64,000 nt of DNA from VXLM01 sp034421575 (GTDB lineage Bacteria > Chloroflexota > Dehalococcoidia > Lucifugimonadales > VXLM01). Every line of letters starts with the position of its first letter. Within the stretch, counting starts at the first letter, position 1. Shown here in pieces: positions 50,644-59,773 of this stretch. The notes below the pieces were generated by a model, which worked only from the letters and a program-made list of their open reading frames with translations, searched no databases and was not told the origin of the DNA. Both the position numbers and the translations under genes were made by a program. The DNA is taken from the NCBI GenBank assembly GCA_034421575.1, contig DAOUKG010000023.1:54606-118605 (forward strand), read 5' to 3'.

Positions 50644-52155
50644 ATGAGAAGGCAACGCACAATGTACCTGGACGACGCCCGTCACTACTACCTGTACGTC
50701 TTCGAGCCGCCGATGACGATGGAAGAGGCCTGGCTTCCGATCGACCAAATCTCAGGAACGGGCGTTGACACGTTCGTGTACGGCGTGGCCTGCGGGGGGC
50801 TGTTCTACCCGACGAAGGTCGGCAGACAGTTCGGCGCAGAGGAACGCACAGAAAGCGGTCCGTATTCGACCTACATGTCAAGGCACCCTTTCGATGGATC
50901 GGCTAGCTGGAGGGCGTGGGAGAACATGAAGGGCCTGATGCAGCGGGGTCTGGATCCATTAAAGGTATTGGTCGACCGGGCCCACGAGAAGGACATGGAG
51001 TTCATCGCCAGTCTTCGAATGGGCCCGCTCGACCCAACCGACCCCGCCCACATGGGGTCGGAGGGTGGAAGGATGCTCGCGCACCCTGAAGTGAGGGAGC
51101 TCCTCTTCTCGATAACGGAGGAGTTGGTAGACGAGTACGACATCGACGGTGTCGAGCTTGACTTCTCCGCGCCCCCGGCCTCGTGGGACGTTTTTCGGCG
51201 CGAGGAGGCGCGGAAAAACATCCCACTGCTTACCGAGTTGGTCGACAAGACCTCCTCTATGGTGCGCGGGAAGCGGCACGGTCGACTTGCGGTGGGCGTA
51301 AAGGTCTTTCCTACAGAGGAGATGAATCTCGACCGCGGACTTGACGTTCGGTCATGGCTCAGCCAAGGGCTGCTGGATTACGTGACTCCGGCGGTGTTCT
51401 ACTACCCCCTGGATCTGGACCCCGATCTGCCATTGGACTGGGTCGTGGAGGCCGCACACGCGAACGACGCGTCGGTCTACCCACCTCTGGCCCCGTACAC
51501 CAACGCCTGGACCGGGTCTCGCGCTAAAGAGTTCGCGACGGCGAGCATGTTCCGCGCTGCTGCGGCCAACTACCTTGACCGTGGGGCCGATGGTCTCCTT
51601 ACCTGTTTTCTCCCATGGCCGCTGGGCCACGAGCAGCGCGCTATGCTGACGGAGCTTGGCGATCACGAATCGCTCAGGCGCGGGGATAAGCACTACATCC
51701 TGCGCAGACGAGACGTAAGCGCGGACGAGGTTGGCTGCGAGCACGCGGCGCTTCCACTTGAGGTCCCTCTTGGGCATCCGGGAGAACTGTACGAGATCCC
51801 GTTCCACGTCTCTGACGATATCGAACGAGAGGCTCGGCGGATTCGCCGAATCGTGCTCAAGCTCGTCGTCGGGGAATTGGTGACCGCAGACCGGGTGACT
51901 ATCCTGCTCAACGGCGAGTCGCTCGACGGCGAAAGGTGTCTCAGGTCCCCCAGGCCGGGTGTGAGTCCCTACAGCGCGCAAGTGCTGGAGTTCGACCTGG
52001 CTGGGGTGCGGCCGTGCAAAGGGCACAACGTGTTGGCAGTCTCACTTGACGAGAGGCCCCCTAGGCTCAATGCGGGCATCACGGTGGAAAGTGTCGAGGT
52101 CATCATCGAGTATGGCAGGTACCCGTCCGCTTTGAGCCCGGCTCCCAAGAAATAG
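50644..52155 (+). CDS. TIM-barrel glycoside-hydrolase-like protein (GHL paralogue 2)
   Basis: A 503-residue paralogue of the proteins at 4310 and 52455. Barrel pieces: LDPLKVLVDRAHEKDMEFIA, EYDIDGVELDFSAPP (the strand with Glu/Asp likely at the active site), and LDRGADGLLTCFLPW. The last about 130 residues are a beta-sandwich with ADRVTILLNGESLDG and VESVEVIIEYGRY. AAGGAGG lies in front of ATG 50644. No signal peptide. With the sialidase-like gene upstream, it may degrade glycans or glycosides in steps. Confidence 0.72.
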   Translation: MRRQRTMYLDDARHYYLYVFEPPMTMEEAWLPIDQISGTGVDTFVYGVACGGLFYPTKVGRQFGAEERTESGPYSTYMSRHPFDGSASWRAWENMKGLMQRGLDPLKVLVDRAHEKDMEFIASLRMGPLDPTDPAHMGSEGGRMLAHPEVRELLFSITEELVDEYDIDGVELDFSAPPASWDVFRREEARKNIPLLTELVDKTSSMVRGKRHGRLAVGVKVFPTEEMNLDRGLDVRSWLSQGLLDYVTPAVFYYPLDLDPDLPLDWVVEAAHANDASVYPPLAPYTNAWTGSRAKEFATASMFRAAAANYLDRGADGLLTCFLPWPLGHEQRAMLTELGDHESLRRGDKHYILRRRDVSADEVGCEHAALPLEVPLGHPGELYEIPFHVSDDIEREARRIRRIVLKLVVGELVTADRVTILLNGESLDGERCLRSPRPGVSPYSAQVLEFDLAGVRPCKGHNVLAVSLDERPPRLNAGITVESVEVIIEYGRYPSALSPAPKK

Positions 52156-52454
52156 GCAGCATGCGCGCATCCGCTCCCGGCTCCGCACTCCTCTCACAAT
52201 CTCGCCGTTCCAGCTACGGGACTCCGCTTGAAAAATATAGACCTTGGATTCCTCATTCCGTTCCGCTTCATTCGGAATGACGGATTTCGGGGCTACGCAA
52301 AGGCCCCGCTCATGTGAGTGGGGCCTTTATGCTGCCTATGGTCTCTACCCCGTCCGCCGGGGGAAAGATTCAGAGAGGGGATGTGAGGCTCTACTCCGAC
52401 GTAATCCTCTTTCTCCCCCCTCTGCGCTCTCTGTGTTCTCTGTGGTGAATCGCT
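52156..52454. other. Convergent spacer between two GHL paralogues
   Basis: Contains a CTTGGATTCCTCATTCCG...GGAATGAC repeat (about 52243-52282), the terminator at 52299-52328, and a short copy of the end of the next gene: CTCTACTCCGACGTAAT (about 52390-52406) repeats CTCTACTCCGACGTTAT (about 52453-52469). Confidence 0.6.
52299..52328 (+). terminator. Rho-independent terminator-like hairpin
   Basis: AAAGGCCCCGCTC, loop ATGT, GAGTGGGGCCTTT; 13-bp stem with one G-T pair, symmetric AAA/TTT so it can end transcription from both converging genes. Confidence 0.75.
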
Positions 52455-54044
52455 CTACTCCGACGTTATCTCGTGCGGCCCCAGCTCGTCGTCGACGAGG
52501 CTGCGGTGGTAGTTCCTGCCCATCAGGTAGCGGATGTCGAGCTCGACATCGCGGACCAGTGTCTGCTCCAGCGGGACCTTGTCGACTACGTCGTGGGTGA
52601 TTTCAAGGGTGTTGTCTCCCTGGACGGGCCAGTATTCACTGTCGAGGTCATAGATGAACCAGTAGCCCGATCCTACTCGGTACCTCGGCGCGCTCATGCG
52701 ATAGAGGGCGTTGATCTTGCGGAGGGCGCTGTCGGGCAGCGTCTTGCCGTTCAGCTTGAAGCTGATCTCGTCGAGCTCCGTCATCCCCATGATGCGTACC
52801 CGGAGCAGCACCTTGTGGATCCGTCCCACCGCGTCCCACTTCGGCAGGTCGTCGGAGATGATGAGGGTGAACTGCTCCGTCTCCCCTTCGTGCAGATCGC
52901 GGGTGAGCTGCATGGACAGTCCCGGTTCCGTAGCCGGGTTCTGGTAGCGCTGGGAGATGGTCGGGAGCGAGTAGATCTTGTCCTTCGTCTCCATGACCTC
53001 AGGGTAGGGAATCTCCCGGAGCTTCTCGTAGAAGTCGGCCTGATAGGGCCAGTTTCCGAACCAGTGGGCGAGATAGAGTCCGTCGACTCCCTGCATCCAG
53101 AAGTTGGTTGCGGCGGCTCGGACCATCTCAATGGTGCCCTGACCTACGCGGTCGGTGTCGGCGTTGCTCTGGATGGCGGCCAGGACCCGCGTGTCCTTGT
53201 CCTCGGTGGCCTCCACCAGTTCGCGGAAGTTCGACATGCCCGACAGGAGCTCGGGGCCGGAGAAGTCCTGGGCGATTATCACGTCCACAAGGTCCTGCTC
53301 GATCCAGTCGATGACGTCCATGCCGACGGAGAGGCAGCCCTTGACGCTGGCCGGTATGCGGACGATGAGGTCCCTGTCTGCGCCGCTGGCCTTCACGGCC
53401 TCGGATACGCGCCTGATCCAGTCGGTCATGATGGGGACGCCCGCCTCCACCTCGTTGGGGTGGAAGTAGTAGGGCTGGTAGTTCATCTGAAGCTCGAAGC
53501 CGTCGCAATCGTAGTTCTGCAGCGTCTCCTCGATGATGGCGAACCGCTCGTCGCGTATCACGTCGTGCTTGAAGTCCGCGCACTGGTAGCCCTTGAAGCT
53601 CTCCGGTACGTCACCGGCAGCGCCGATGTCGAGGTGCTTGTGCGTGAAGCGGAATGTCGAGCCGCGAGTGTCCGTCTCTGGGTCGCCGCTGCCCTGCTGC
53701 ACGAGGAGAACGGGGTTGAACGCGAAGCCCTTCTCGTGGGCGCGGTCCGCCACGATCTTCAGAGGGTCGTTGCCCGTCTCGATGAGGTGTTTCGCATTCT
53801 GGTGTGCCCGCCGGAAGATGATGTGCGCCCAGCGGTCCTGGTTGTCTCCCCACAGCTCTCCGACCTTGGTGTCGTGGAGGACGGTGCGACCGTCACCCAT
53901 GCAGAAGTTGATGGCTTGGATTGGCGTGCCGATCAGCTCGTCGACGGCCTGCTGGTACTCTGTCACCTGCATCGGCGGCTCGTACATGTATATCAGGGGA
54001 TGCCTTCCGTCGTGGTAGAACATCATTGTTGGCTTGGTAGTCAT
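52455..54044 (-). CDS. TIM-barrel glycoside-hydrolase-like protein (GHL paralogue 3)
   Basis: A 529-residue paralogue. AGGAGGGA precedes ATG 54044. Key stretches: NDPLKIVADRAHEKGFAFNP (nearly the same as in paralogue 2), NYDCDGFELQMNYQPYYFHP (where the acidic D of paralogues 1 and 2 is Gln, so the active site may differ), and QGVDGLYLAHWFGNWP. The C-terminal beta-sandwich runs from about residue 375 and ends YLMGRNYHRSLVDDELGPHE. The same end survives as a remnant at 49201. Convergent with paralogue 2. Confidence 0.72.
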   Translation of the reverse strand: MTTKPTMMFYHDGRHPLIYMYEPPMQVTEYQQAVDELIGTPIQAINFCMGDGRTVLHDTKVGELWGDNQDRWAHIIFRRAHQNAKHLIETGNDPLKIVADRAHEKGFAFNPVLLVQQGSGDPETDTRGSTFRFTHKHLDIGAAGDVPESFKGYQCADFKHDVIRDERFAIIEETLQNYDCDGFELQMNYQPYYFHPNEVEAGVPIMTDWIRRVSEAVKASGADRDLIVRIPASVKGCLSVGMDVIDWIEQDLVDVIIAQDFSGPELLSGMSNFRELVEATEDKDTRVLAAIQSNADTDRVGQGTIEMVRAAATNFWMQGVDGLYLAHWFGNWPYQADFYEKLREIPYPEVMETKDKIYSLPTISQRYQNPATEPGLSMQLTRDLHEGETEQFTLIISDDLPKWDAVGRIHKVLLRVRIMGMTELDEISFKLNGKTLPDSALRKINALYRMSAPRYRVGSGYWFIYDLDSEYWPVQGDNTLEITHDVVDKVPLEQTLVRDVELDIRYLMGRNYHRSLVDDELGPHEITSE

Positions 54045-54336
54045 GGGTTCCCTCCTGGGGAGACGTGAGTGGTCGCCTATTCTACACTTGTTGAACTAAT
54101 GCGTCAGCAAAGGACCTTACCCGCAACTGTTCAGAGTCGGTGAGACCGTTCGACACACACAACCCATCGTCATACCCGCGAAAGCGGGTATCCAATCCCC
54201 TCTCCCGTTCGCGGGAGAGGGCTAGAGCCTGCCCCGTTGCAGAACGGGGGTGAGGGTGAAGGACGTTCACCTCAACGACTCTGAACACTTGCACTTACCC
54301 GTAGCCCGCGCAGACTGGTATCATATTGGGGCGAAC
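54045..54336. repeat. Repeat-filled spacer
   Basis: Contains CGTCATACCCGCGAAAGCGG (54168-54194) and CCCCTCTCCCGTTCGCGGGA...GGTGAGGGTG (54197-54258); the latter is interrupted by a CCCCGTTGCAGAACGGGG hairpin (54232-54249). Confidence 0.7.
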
Positions 54337-54498
54337 ATGAGGATATCCCTTGAACGCACGGCGTGGATTCTCGCACTCGTGGGAGTGGCGCTCTTCATTG
54401 TCGGAAGCGCTATCTCCAATGACACGGTGAGCAGGGCCGGCCTGATAGCCGCTCTGACCGGAGTGGTCTGGGCAATTGGCCTGCGGGCCCGGCGATAG
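54337..54498 (+). CDS. Small two-helix membrane protein
   Basis: A 53-residue protein with two predicted membrane helices (TAWILALVGVALFIVGSAIS and AGLIAALTGVVWAIGLRAR). ATG 54337 gives a basic start MRISLERT; longer in-frame versions extend into repeats. The two helices are separated by a short polar loop. Followed 30 bp later by another small gene, so the two probably form an operon. Function unknown. Confidence 0.6.
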   Translation: MRISLERTAWILALVGVALFIVGSAISNDTVSRAGLIAALTGVVWAIGLRARR

Positions 54499-54528
54499 AC
54501 GGGGGATATTCAAGAAAGAGAGGAACGG

Positions 54529-54723
54529 ATGGGATACGCAGAGACCGACACGGTGGAAGCGGGGAAGAAGTTCACGTCGCCGAGCGGCATGGCCGTCGAG
54601 ACGACGGGCATGACGGTTCTCGTAGATAGCCACGACATGTACGTTCACGAGGTCGAGATCCTCGAGGGCGTGGGACAGGGCAACCGTTTCCTGCTGAATC
54701 TCGATGTCGCGGAGGAGCAGTAG
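54529..54723 (+). CDS. Small hypothetical protein
   Basis: A 64-residue acidic protein, GAGAGG before ATG 54529. Looks like an all-beta domain (GKKFTSPSGMAVETTG, MYVHEVEILEGVGQGNRFLLNL). No family recognised. It follows the small membrane protein and ends 30 bp before the convergent TIM-barrel gene. Confidence 0.55.
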   Translation: MGYAETDTVEAGKKFTSPSGMAVETTGMTVLVDSHDMYVHEVEILEGVGQGNRFLLNLDVAEEQ

Positions 54724-54753
54724 CCGCGAGGCTGCTCGGATCCCCCGTCCTCA

Positions 54754-55950
54754 TTACGGGAGACTTCTCATCGCCTCGCCGACGAACCGAAGCACCTCTT
54801 CACGCATGAGGCCGTAGTTGTAGAAGAGCGCGCCCGCCGCGCCTGCCTCCGCCGCCGCCATCGTGCGCTCCACGAGCGGCCCAGCCTCAGTGATATTGCC
54901 GGGGCCCACGGGCACGAACACCTCGCCGCCCGGAGCGATCATGTCCAAATGCGCCCGCATCTGCGCTTTGGCGTCGTCCTGACCCGGTGACAGCCCCGTC
55001 GTGAGGCGGTCGATGTGCCCGTTGATGCGAGGCTCCAGCCCGTTGGTGTCCGTCCTGATGCCCTGCGTGAGGTGATCCGACTGCACCTTGCCTCCGCCCT
55101 TCCTGATGACCTCGGCGACGCGCAGCCACAGGTCGGTCGTGTGGACGTTCAGCACGTCGAGGTACTCTCGTAAACGGCCGTCGAAGGCATTCGCCAGCCA
55201 CTCGGCGTCGGCAGGCCGAGCAAGTTCGTCGGCTGTCGGTATCCTCGCGAGTTCGGCCCGCAGCCACGAGTCCACGTCTTTCCGAAAACTCGCCGCGTCC
55301 ATGCCCGCTTCCTCGGCATTCTGCATGGAGGCCGGATTGAAGCACACGCCGAGAAGGAACTGGCACCTCTCAGTGATGTCCCCCTGGAACTTGTTCTTGA
55401 GCATCCCGTGTCGCCACATCTGCCGCTGGAGAGCCTCCACGCGGACGGCGTGCGGCTTGAAGCGGTCCATGATTTCCTGCGTGAGAGCGACGGCGAACTC
55501 CTGCGCGTCCTTCGACGACGGGCTGATCTGCCCGATGTACGGCGTCCCGAACACGTCGTGCTTGGCAATCTCAGGGTGCTTCTCCGTCAGTTGGTGATTG
55601 AAGAAGTAGACGTTCCACGCGGAGAAGACGAGACCCCTGCGGTTGATGGCGTCGACGAGACGCTCGAAGTAGTCGGGCGTGGTCACGCAGTCGCCGACGT
55701 GGGGCTTGAGCTTCGTGGCCTCGTACCGCGACAGATCAGGAGTGAAATAGACCGCCCCCTTCTCTCCGAACCGTATCGGCGACTTCGGATTGTGCGGCAG
55801 AAAGTAGTTGGAGACGTGATAGCTCGGCGCAAGCTGGATCTCCTTGCACCCCGTCAGATCGACAATCCGGTCAAGCGCCTCATCAACGCCCTCATCGGAC
55901 AGGTCCCACGGATACGTGTACAGCGCCCCGACGAAACGGTTGTTAGTCAA
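54754..55950 (-). CDS. Uncharacterised TIM-barrel protein
   Basis: A 398-residue protein starting at TTG 55950 behind GAGG. It looks like an alpha/beta barrel: YTYPWDLSDEGVDEALDRIV, GLVFSAWNVYFFNHQLTEKHPEIAK, and AGAAGALFYNYGLMREEVLR. It has a long helical insertion (about residues 170-260). There is loose resemblance to glycosidase-like GHL barrels, in particular the substrate-strand pattern KEIQLAPSYHVSNYFLP, but the acidic active-site strand of the paralogues at 4310/50644/52455 is not recognisable. No beta-sandwich. Function unknown. Confidence 0.6.
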   Translation of the reverse strand: MTNNRFVGALYTYPWDLSDEGVDEALDRIVDLTGCKEIQLAPSYHVSNYFLPHNPKSPIRFGEKGAVYFTPDLSRYEATKLKPHVGDCVTTPDYFERLVDAINRRGLVFSAWNVYFFNHQLTEKHPEIAKHDVFGTPYIGQISPSSKDAQEFAVALTQEIMDRFKPHAVRVEALQRQMWRHGMLKNKFQGDITERCQFLLGVCFNPASMQNAEEAGMDAASFRKDVDSWLRAELARIPTADELARPADAEWLANAFDGRLREYLDVLNVHTTDLWLRVAEVIRKGGGKVQSDHLTQGIRTDTNGLEPRINGHIDRLTTGLSPGQDDAKAQMRAHLDMIAPGGEVFVPVGPGNITEAGPLVERTMAAAEAGAAGALFYNYGLMREEVLRFVGEAMRSLP

Positions 55951-56001
55951 TGGTTATCCTCGTGAAGTGATTTGCACCACTGCGGGTGCCCGCCCAGTCT
56001 C

Positions 56002-56153
56002 CGTTCGCCCTGAGCCTGTCGAAGGGCGGTTCATGGTTCGACAAGCTCACCACGAACGGAACTCTTCCTAGTACCAGTTCCATTTGGATATGACAGCTAA
56101 ATCGAGAAGCGGGTATCCCCTCTCCCGTCGTGGGAGAGGGCTAGGGTGAGGGT
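56002..56153. repeat. Two interspersed repeats between the TIM-barrel and cupin genes
   Basis: CGTTCGCCCTGAGCCTGTCG...CACCACGAACG (56002-56058) and CCCCTCTCCCGTCGTGGGAG...GGGTGAGGGTG (56117-56153). The second is an uninterrupted copy, useful as the empty-site comparison for 54197-54258. Confidence 0.7.
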
Positions 56154-56200
56154 GTGCTTCGAAAGATCAGTCAAAATCATGTGGAACCGGTACCGGACAC

Positions 56201-56830
56201 TCACACCTCGATCGGCTCGTCCACGAACACGGAATATGTCTGCGTCTTCGGCTTGTCGGCGTCCTCTGCCTTCACATACCGAATCGAGCTTTGCCCCAGA
56301 AGCCTTCGTGGGAGCACCATCACCCGGATGAATGCCGTGAGCTCGGTCTTGGACGCCTCGGCGTATACGGGGTCGGGGCCGGCCTCGAACCATGCCTCGC
56401 CGGGGTGCAGATGCCTGGTCTTTCCGTCCACCGTCACGTCGAACTCCCCCATGTACAGGCAGCGTATCCCTGCCCCCTGGTGGGTGTGGGTGTAGGCGAT
56501 GCCGCCGAGCGGGAAGTCGACCCGGTCGCAGCGCATGAGGTACTCGCCGTCTTCGTCGATGGGGATAGCCGCGCGGAGCTTGGAAAGGCCCTCTTGCCCT
56601 CTGGAAGATAGCTCCCACCGCCACAGCCTCGCGCCGCCATCACCGGCCTGCAGACTGACAGTGCCGGAGTAGTGGCGCGCCTCGTTCGGGGTGATACGAT
56701 CAGTTGCGCCGTCGGACTGCGCCTCTACGGAGCCCTCGACGACGTAGACGATGCGGTTGGTCGCGGAGAGGGAAATGCTCTCGCCCGCATCCAGCCTGTC
56801 CTCGATAAGTTCAAGTACGCGGGTCGCCAT
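56201..56830 (-). CDS. Cupin-domain protein
   Basis: A 209-residue protein that looks like a two-domain cupin. ATG 56830 follows GGGAGGTGGG. The second barrel has the metal-type motif HTHQGAGIRCLYMGEFDV ... HLHPGEAWFEAG; the first barrel (SATNRIVYVVEGSVEAQSDG) lacks the His cluster. Such bicupins are often sugar-acid or quercetin-type isomerases or dioxygenases, or simple regulators. Lies upstream of an OpuAC-like lipoprotein in the same direction. Confidence 0.8.
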   Translation of the reverse strand: MATRVLELIEDRLDAGESISLSATNRIVYVVEGSVEAQSDGATDRITPNEARHYSGTVSLQAGDGGARLWRWELSSRGQEGLSKLRAAIPIDEDGEYLMRCDRVDFPLGGIAYTHTHQGAGIRCLYMGEFDVTVDGKTRHLHPGEAWFEAGPDPVYAEASKTELTAFIRVMVLPRRLLGQSSIRYVKAEDADKPKTQTYSVFVDEPIEV

Positions 56831-56920
56831 GCCCACCTCCGTCCCTGGTGTTCTGCCATCAGGGGGTAATTCGCGAATCGCCCCCACTGCCCCGCGCCGA
56901 ATACCAGCGAAGGCAGGGCG

Positions 56921-57802
56921 CTAGGTGCCGCAATTGGGGCTGCCGCCGCCCGACCCGCCGTCGGGGATGCACTTGCGATTGACGAGGCTGGTCTTGCCGG
57001 ACTCGATCGCGGCCTTGATCTTGTCGATGGCCTCAACCGGAACCCACGGACTCCAGACGTTCTCGTGGTTCTTCAGGAACTTGATGGCCATGGCCGTGGG
57101 CTTGATTCCGATGCGGCCTCCCCGGATCGACGCCGAGAGCTCGTCGATGAGGGCATCTGTCGGCTTGGCCTTCATCAGGAAGTCGACCACCTCCGGCGCC
57201 CGCTCGCTCAGGCCGGAATGCACGACGATGCGAAGGTTTTCGTCTCCGTCGCGCACGGAGCCCAGGTCGGTGATCGCCTTGCCGTCGATGTGGGTCGAGT
57301 ACCAGCCGCCGGATGCGTCTTTGTCGAGCATCAGCACCGCGTCGAGCTCGCCATTCTGGAACGCTTCCTGGTAGGCCTCTCCCTCAAGCTGGACCAGCTC
57401 GACTTGGAAGTCGTAGCCGTAGACCAGGATGTAGCCGAGCAGCGCGTTCGAGAACTGGAGCGGCTTGTCGTCCCACTCGGCGAACTTCACCGCGCCCACG
57501 GACGGCTCGAACAGGGAGGCGAGGTGCTCGACCTCACGCGCCTCGACGGTGGCCACGGCCTCCTGGGGCTCCAGCGTGGGCAGCGGAGTGAAGGTGGGGG
57601 CAGGGCCCGACGACTCGCTTGACTGTCCGCCCCCTGATGCGGATGCTCCGCCGACGGGCGTTTCAGTTGGTATGGCGGTGGCGCGCTCTCCGACCGGAAT
57701 CGGGCTGTCCTGCGCCGGACAGGCCGTCGCAAAGAGGGCGAGAACAATTGCCACTGCGAATATTGTCAGGTTCCTACGGTTGACGATATCTTGCGCCTTC
57801 AT
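56921..57802 (-). CDS. OpuAC-like solute-binding lipoprotein
   Basis: A 293-residue lipoprotein: signal peptide with lipobox FATAC and Cys28, a Ser/Gly/Thr/Pro linker to about 80, then a domain similar to the substrate-binding component of glycine betaine/choline transporters (VKFAEWDDKPLQFSNALLGY, VELVQLEGEAYQEAFQNGELDAVL). GAGGAGGAGG lies before the ATG at 57802. No permease or ATPase gene is nearby. The tail ends with a Gly-rich CIPDGGSGGG and NC. Transcribed toward the cupin gene, 90 bp away. Confidence 0.75.
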   Translation of the reverse strand: MKAQDIVNRRNLTIFAVAIVLALFATACPAQDSPIPVGERATAIPTETPVGGASASGGGQSSESSGPAPTFTPLPTLEPQEAVATVEAREVEHLASLFEPSVGAVKFAEWDDKPLQFSNALLGYILVYGYDFQVELVQLEGEAYQEAFQNGELDAVLMLDKDASGGWYSTHIDGKAITDLGSVRDGDENLRIVVHSGLSERAPEVVDFLMKAKPTDALIDELSASIRGGRIGIKPTAMAIKFLKNHENVWSPWVPVEAIDKIKAAIESGKTSLVNRKCIPDGGSGGGSPNCGT

Positions 57803-57947
57803 GGGTCCTCCTCCTCTTGTCCCTAAAGGATCTCCAGGCGAGTTAGCTTCCATCCCCCGAGGTATCGTTACTTGTCTGCCTATCCTGCCAATGCCAGTGT
57901 AGGGCGAATACTACCACTTGAAAGGCTTCCCGTCTAACGTGCGAATT

Positions 57948-59189
57948 CTATCTTTGCTCACACGTCGCGACGAGGTGATGCGGCGCACTCTCACACAGCC
58001 TCCCCAATAGCTCCGATGCAATGTGTCTCGCGGCAATCTCATTGCCGCGTCCGGTTAAGTGAACATAATCAATGTAGACCGGCTCCGGCGTGTCGACGAA
58101 GAGGTCGTTCATGTTCACCACCGTGTACGCTGCGTGCGCGTCGGAGACCTTGTCATCGAGGAGCGCGGCCATCTCCGCGCGGATGGTCATGATCGTCTTC
58201 AGGCCCGCGTACTCCATCTCCGAGACAATCAGCGACGCTTCCGAGGGGTCCAGCGGCTTGCCCGTCGTCCACAGGCCGGGTTGGAAGGCAATGAGCGGCA
58301 CGAAATCGTAGGCCCGCGCCAGGCTGTCGACCATCCGGGCGTTGAACAGCCAGAGGTCTATGCCGCGCTCGGCTAATCGTCGGTAGTCCGGAGTGACGTC
58401 GGTGTCGTGTTCTGCATAGACGATGATTCCGTCCCGTTCGATGGGATCGTCCTGTACGCGATCGAGGACGATTCGTGACGCCTTGTAGAGTCCGGTCGAG
58501 CGTGCGAACCAGCCGAGAGAGTCGTCGTCGTTTCTTGTGTCGAACCGCTCTCGGATAGCGTCGAACGATACGTGCGCGCCGGGGAACTCGGGCCGGAGTG
58601 AGACAGCCACGGCGTCGTTCACGCCATTGTAGAAGACGACGATGTCCGGTCGTCGGCCTGCCTGAAGCTCGCGCATGAGGTGGATGACTTCCTGCGTGGA
58701 TACGAAGCCGCGCCTGCCGAGGTTTCTCAGCGAAGCGTCAATGCCCAGCGTTCCATTGAAATGAGCGGCCAGGTGGCTGGGGATGGTCTCGCCGTCGGGC
58801 GCGCCCACGCCCCACACGGCTGAGCCGCCGAACATCCAGATTTCGAGGGCGTCTTCGCTCTCGGAGTTGCCGACGGTACGTCGCGAGCCGGAAAGATCGA
58901 TGGTCGTGTATTCGCCACGGTAAGGTCTGCGCTTCCATATCGTGTACGGCTCATACATGGTGCGGTCGCTCTTGCGCACCTCTTGGAGCAGGACGCCGGG
59001 ATCGTAGTCGACTCCTCGGTAGGCGGGGAGACTCGCCCGGAGGTCGTCATCGGCGAGGAGTTGGTCCGACGGCGGCTCAAAATACCGTTCGTCGACGGCT
59101 GCGGCCACGCGACCGGCGAGGTCTGCGGCGACGATAGCCACGACGCTCAGCCCGACGAGTGTGAGCGCGGTCTTCAGCTTCTGCCCCAT
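57948..59189 (-). CDS. Membrane-anchored SGNH/GDSL hydrolase
   Basis: A 413-residue protein with one N-terminal membrane helix (TALTLVGLSVVAIVAADLAG). The SGNH catalytic residues are visible: Ser in IWMFGGSAVWG, Gly/Asn in RNLGRRGF and VVFYNGVND, and Asp/His in YIDYVHLTGRGN. Such enzymes deacylate or deacetylate lipids and polysaccharides outside or at the membrane. It is followed on the same strand by the OpuAC-like lipoprotein 145 bp away; the cupredoxin gene lies 19 bp upstream, so both may be cotranscribed. Confidence 0.85.
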   Translation of the reverse strand: MGQKLKTALTLVGLSVVAIVAADLAGRVAAAVDERYFEPPSDQLLADDDLRASLPAYRGVDYDPGVLLQEVRKSDRTMYEPYTIWKRRPYRGEYTTIDLSGSRRTVGNSESEDALEIWMFGGSAVWGVGAPDGETIPSHLAAHFNGTLGIDASLRNLGRRGFVSTQEVIHLMRELQAGRRPDIVVFYNGVNDAVAVSLRPEFPGAHVSFDAIRERFDTRNDDDSLGWFARSTGLYKASRIVLDRVQDDPIERDGIIVYAEHDTDVTPDYRRLAERGIDLWLFNARMVDSLARAYDFVPLIAFQPGLWTTGKPLDPSEASLIVSEMEYAGLKTIMTIRAEMAALLDDKVSDAHAAYTVVNMNDLFVDTPEPVYIDYVHLTGRGNEIAARHIASELLGRLCESAPHHLVATCEQR

Positions 59190-59208
59190 CGCCTGCGTCG
59201 CTCCTCCC

Positions 59209-59643
59209 CTAGCGCACCGTTATGACCCCCGTCATGCCGAGTGTCTCGTGCGGAATACACACCAGTTCGAACGTCCCGGGCTTGTCGAAGGTAAAGGTCA
59301 GCGCCTTCGTCTTCCATGCGTCGACGTGAACGTCGATATCCAGATCGGGAACGGTGAACGTGTGGAATTCTCCTTCGGACGTCATCACAAGCGTCACCTG
59401 CTCACCCCGCTCGAAAGTGAACTCTGCCGGGTCGTACACGTACTCGCCGCTCCCGCCGGGGTCCTCCATGTTCACGTCCACACGTTTGCCCACGATGCGG
59501 ATCTCTTCCGTCCCCTGCCCGGACGCCCCGCCACAGGCCGTGATTAGGATGATGGGGATGCAAAAGAGCAGGTAACGGAAACATTTACCTGAAGCACGGA
59601 GTACGAAGGCGCTGCCGATAGCCTTTCGCGTCAAGTGCGCCAT
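59209..59643 (-). CDS. Cupredoxin (plastocyanin-like) lipoprotein
   Basis: A 144-residue copper protein. Lipobox LITAC, Cys37 with the chosen ATG 59643; the N-region is long, so a later start may be used. The cupredoxin domain has the type 1 copper ligands His (GEFHTFTV), Cys (ELVCIPHE), His (IPHETLG) and Met (GMTG). It probably carries electrons on the outer face of the membrane. It lies just upstream of the SGNH hydrolase gene. Confidence 0.88.
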   Translation of the reverse strand: MAHLTRKAIGSAFVLRASGKCFRYLLFCIPIILITACGGASGQGTEEIRIVGKRVDVNMEDPGGSGEYVYDPAEFTFERGEQVTLVMTSEGEFHTFTVPDLDIDVHVDAWKTKALTFTFDKPGTFELVCIPHETLGMTGVITVR

Positions 59644-59773
59644 GAATGATCTCAAGCTTAAGTATAGCAAGTGAACATTCCGTCAGTGCCACCTAACATT
59701 AGAATCCGGCAGACGTAGCTTGCAAGAACATGAATGAGACGCTGGGCTTCAGACTGACTACAGAACCGTGCCG

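Noticed and set aside
52473..54068. 531-codon open frame opposite GHL paralogue 3
   Set aside because: Shadow of a real gene with good ribosome-binding site and paralogues; the antisense product is Val/Asp/His-rich without motifs.
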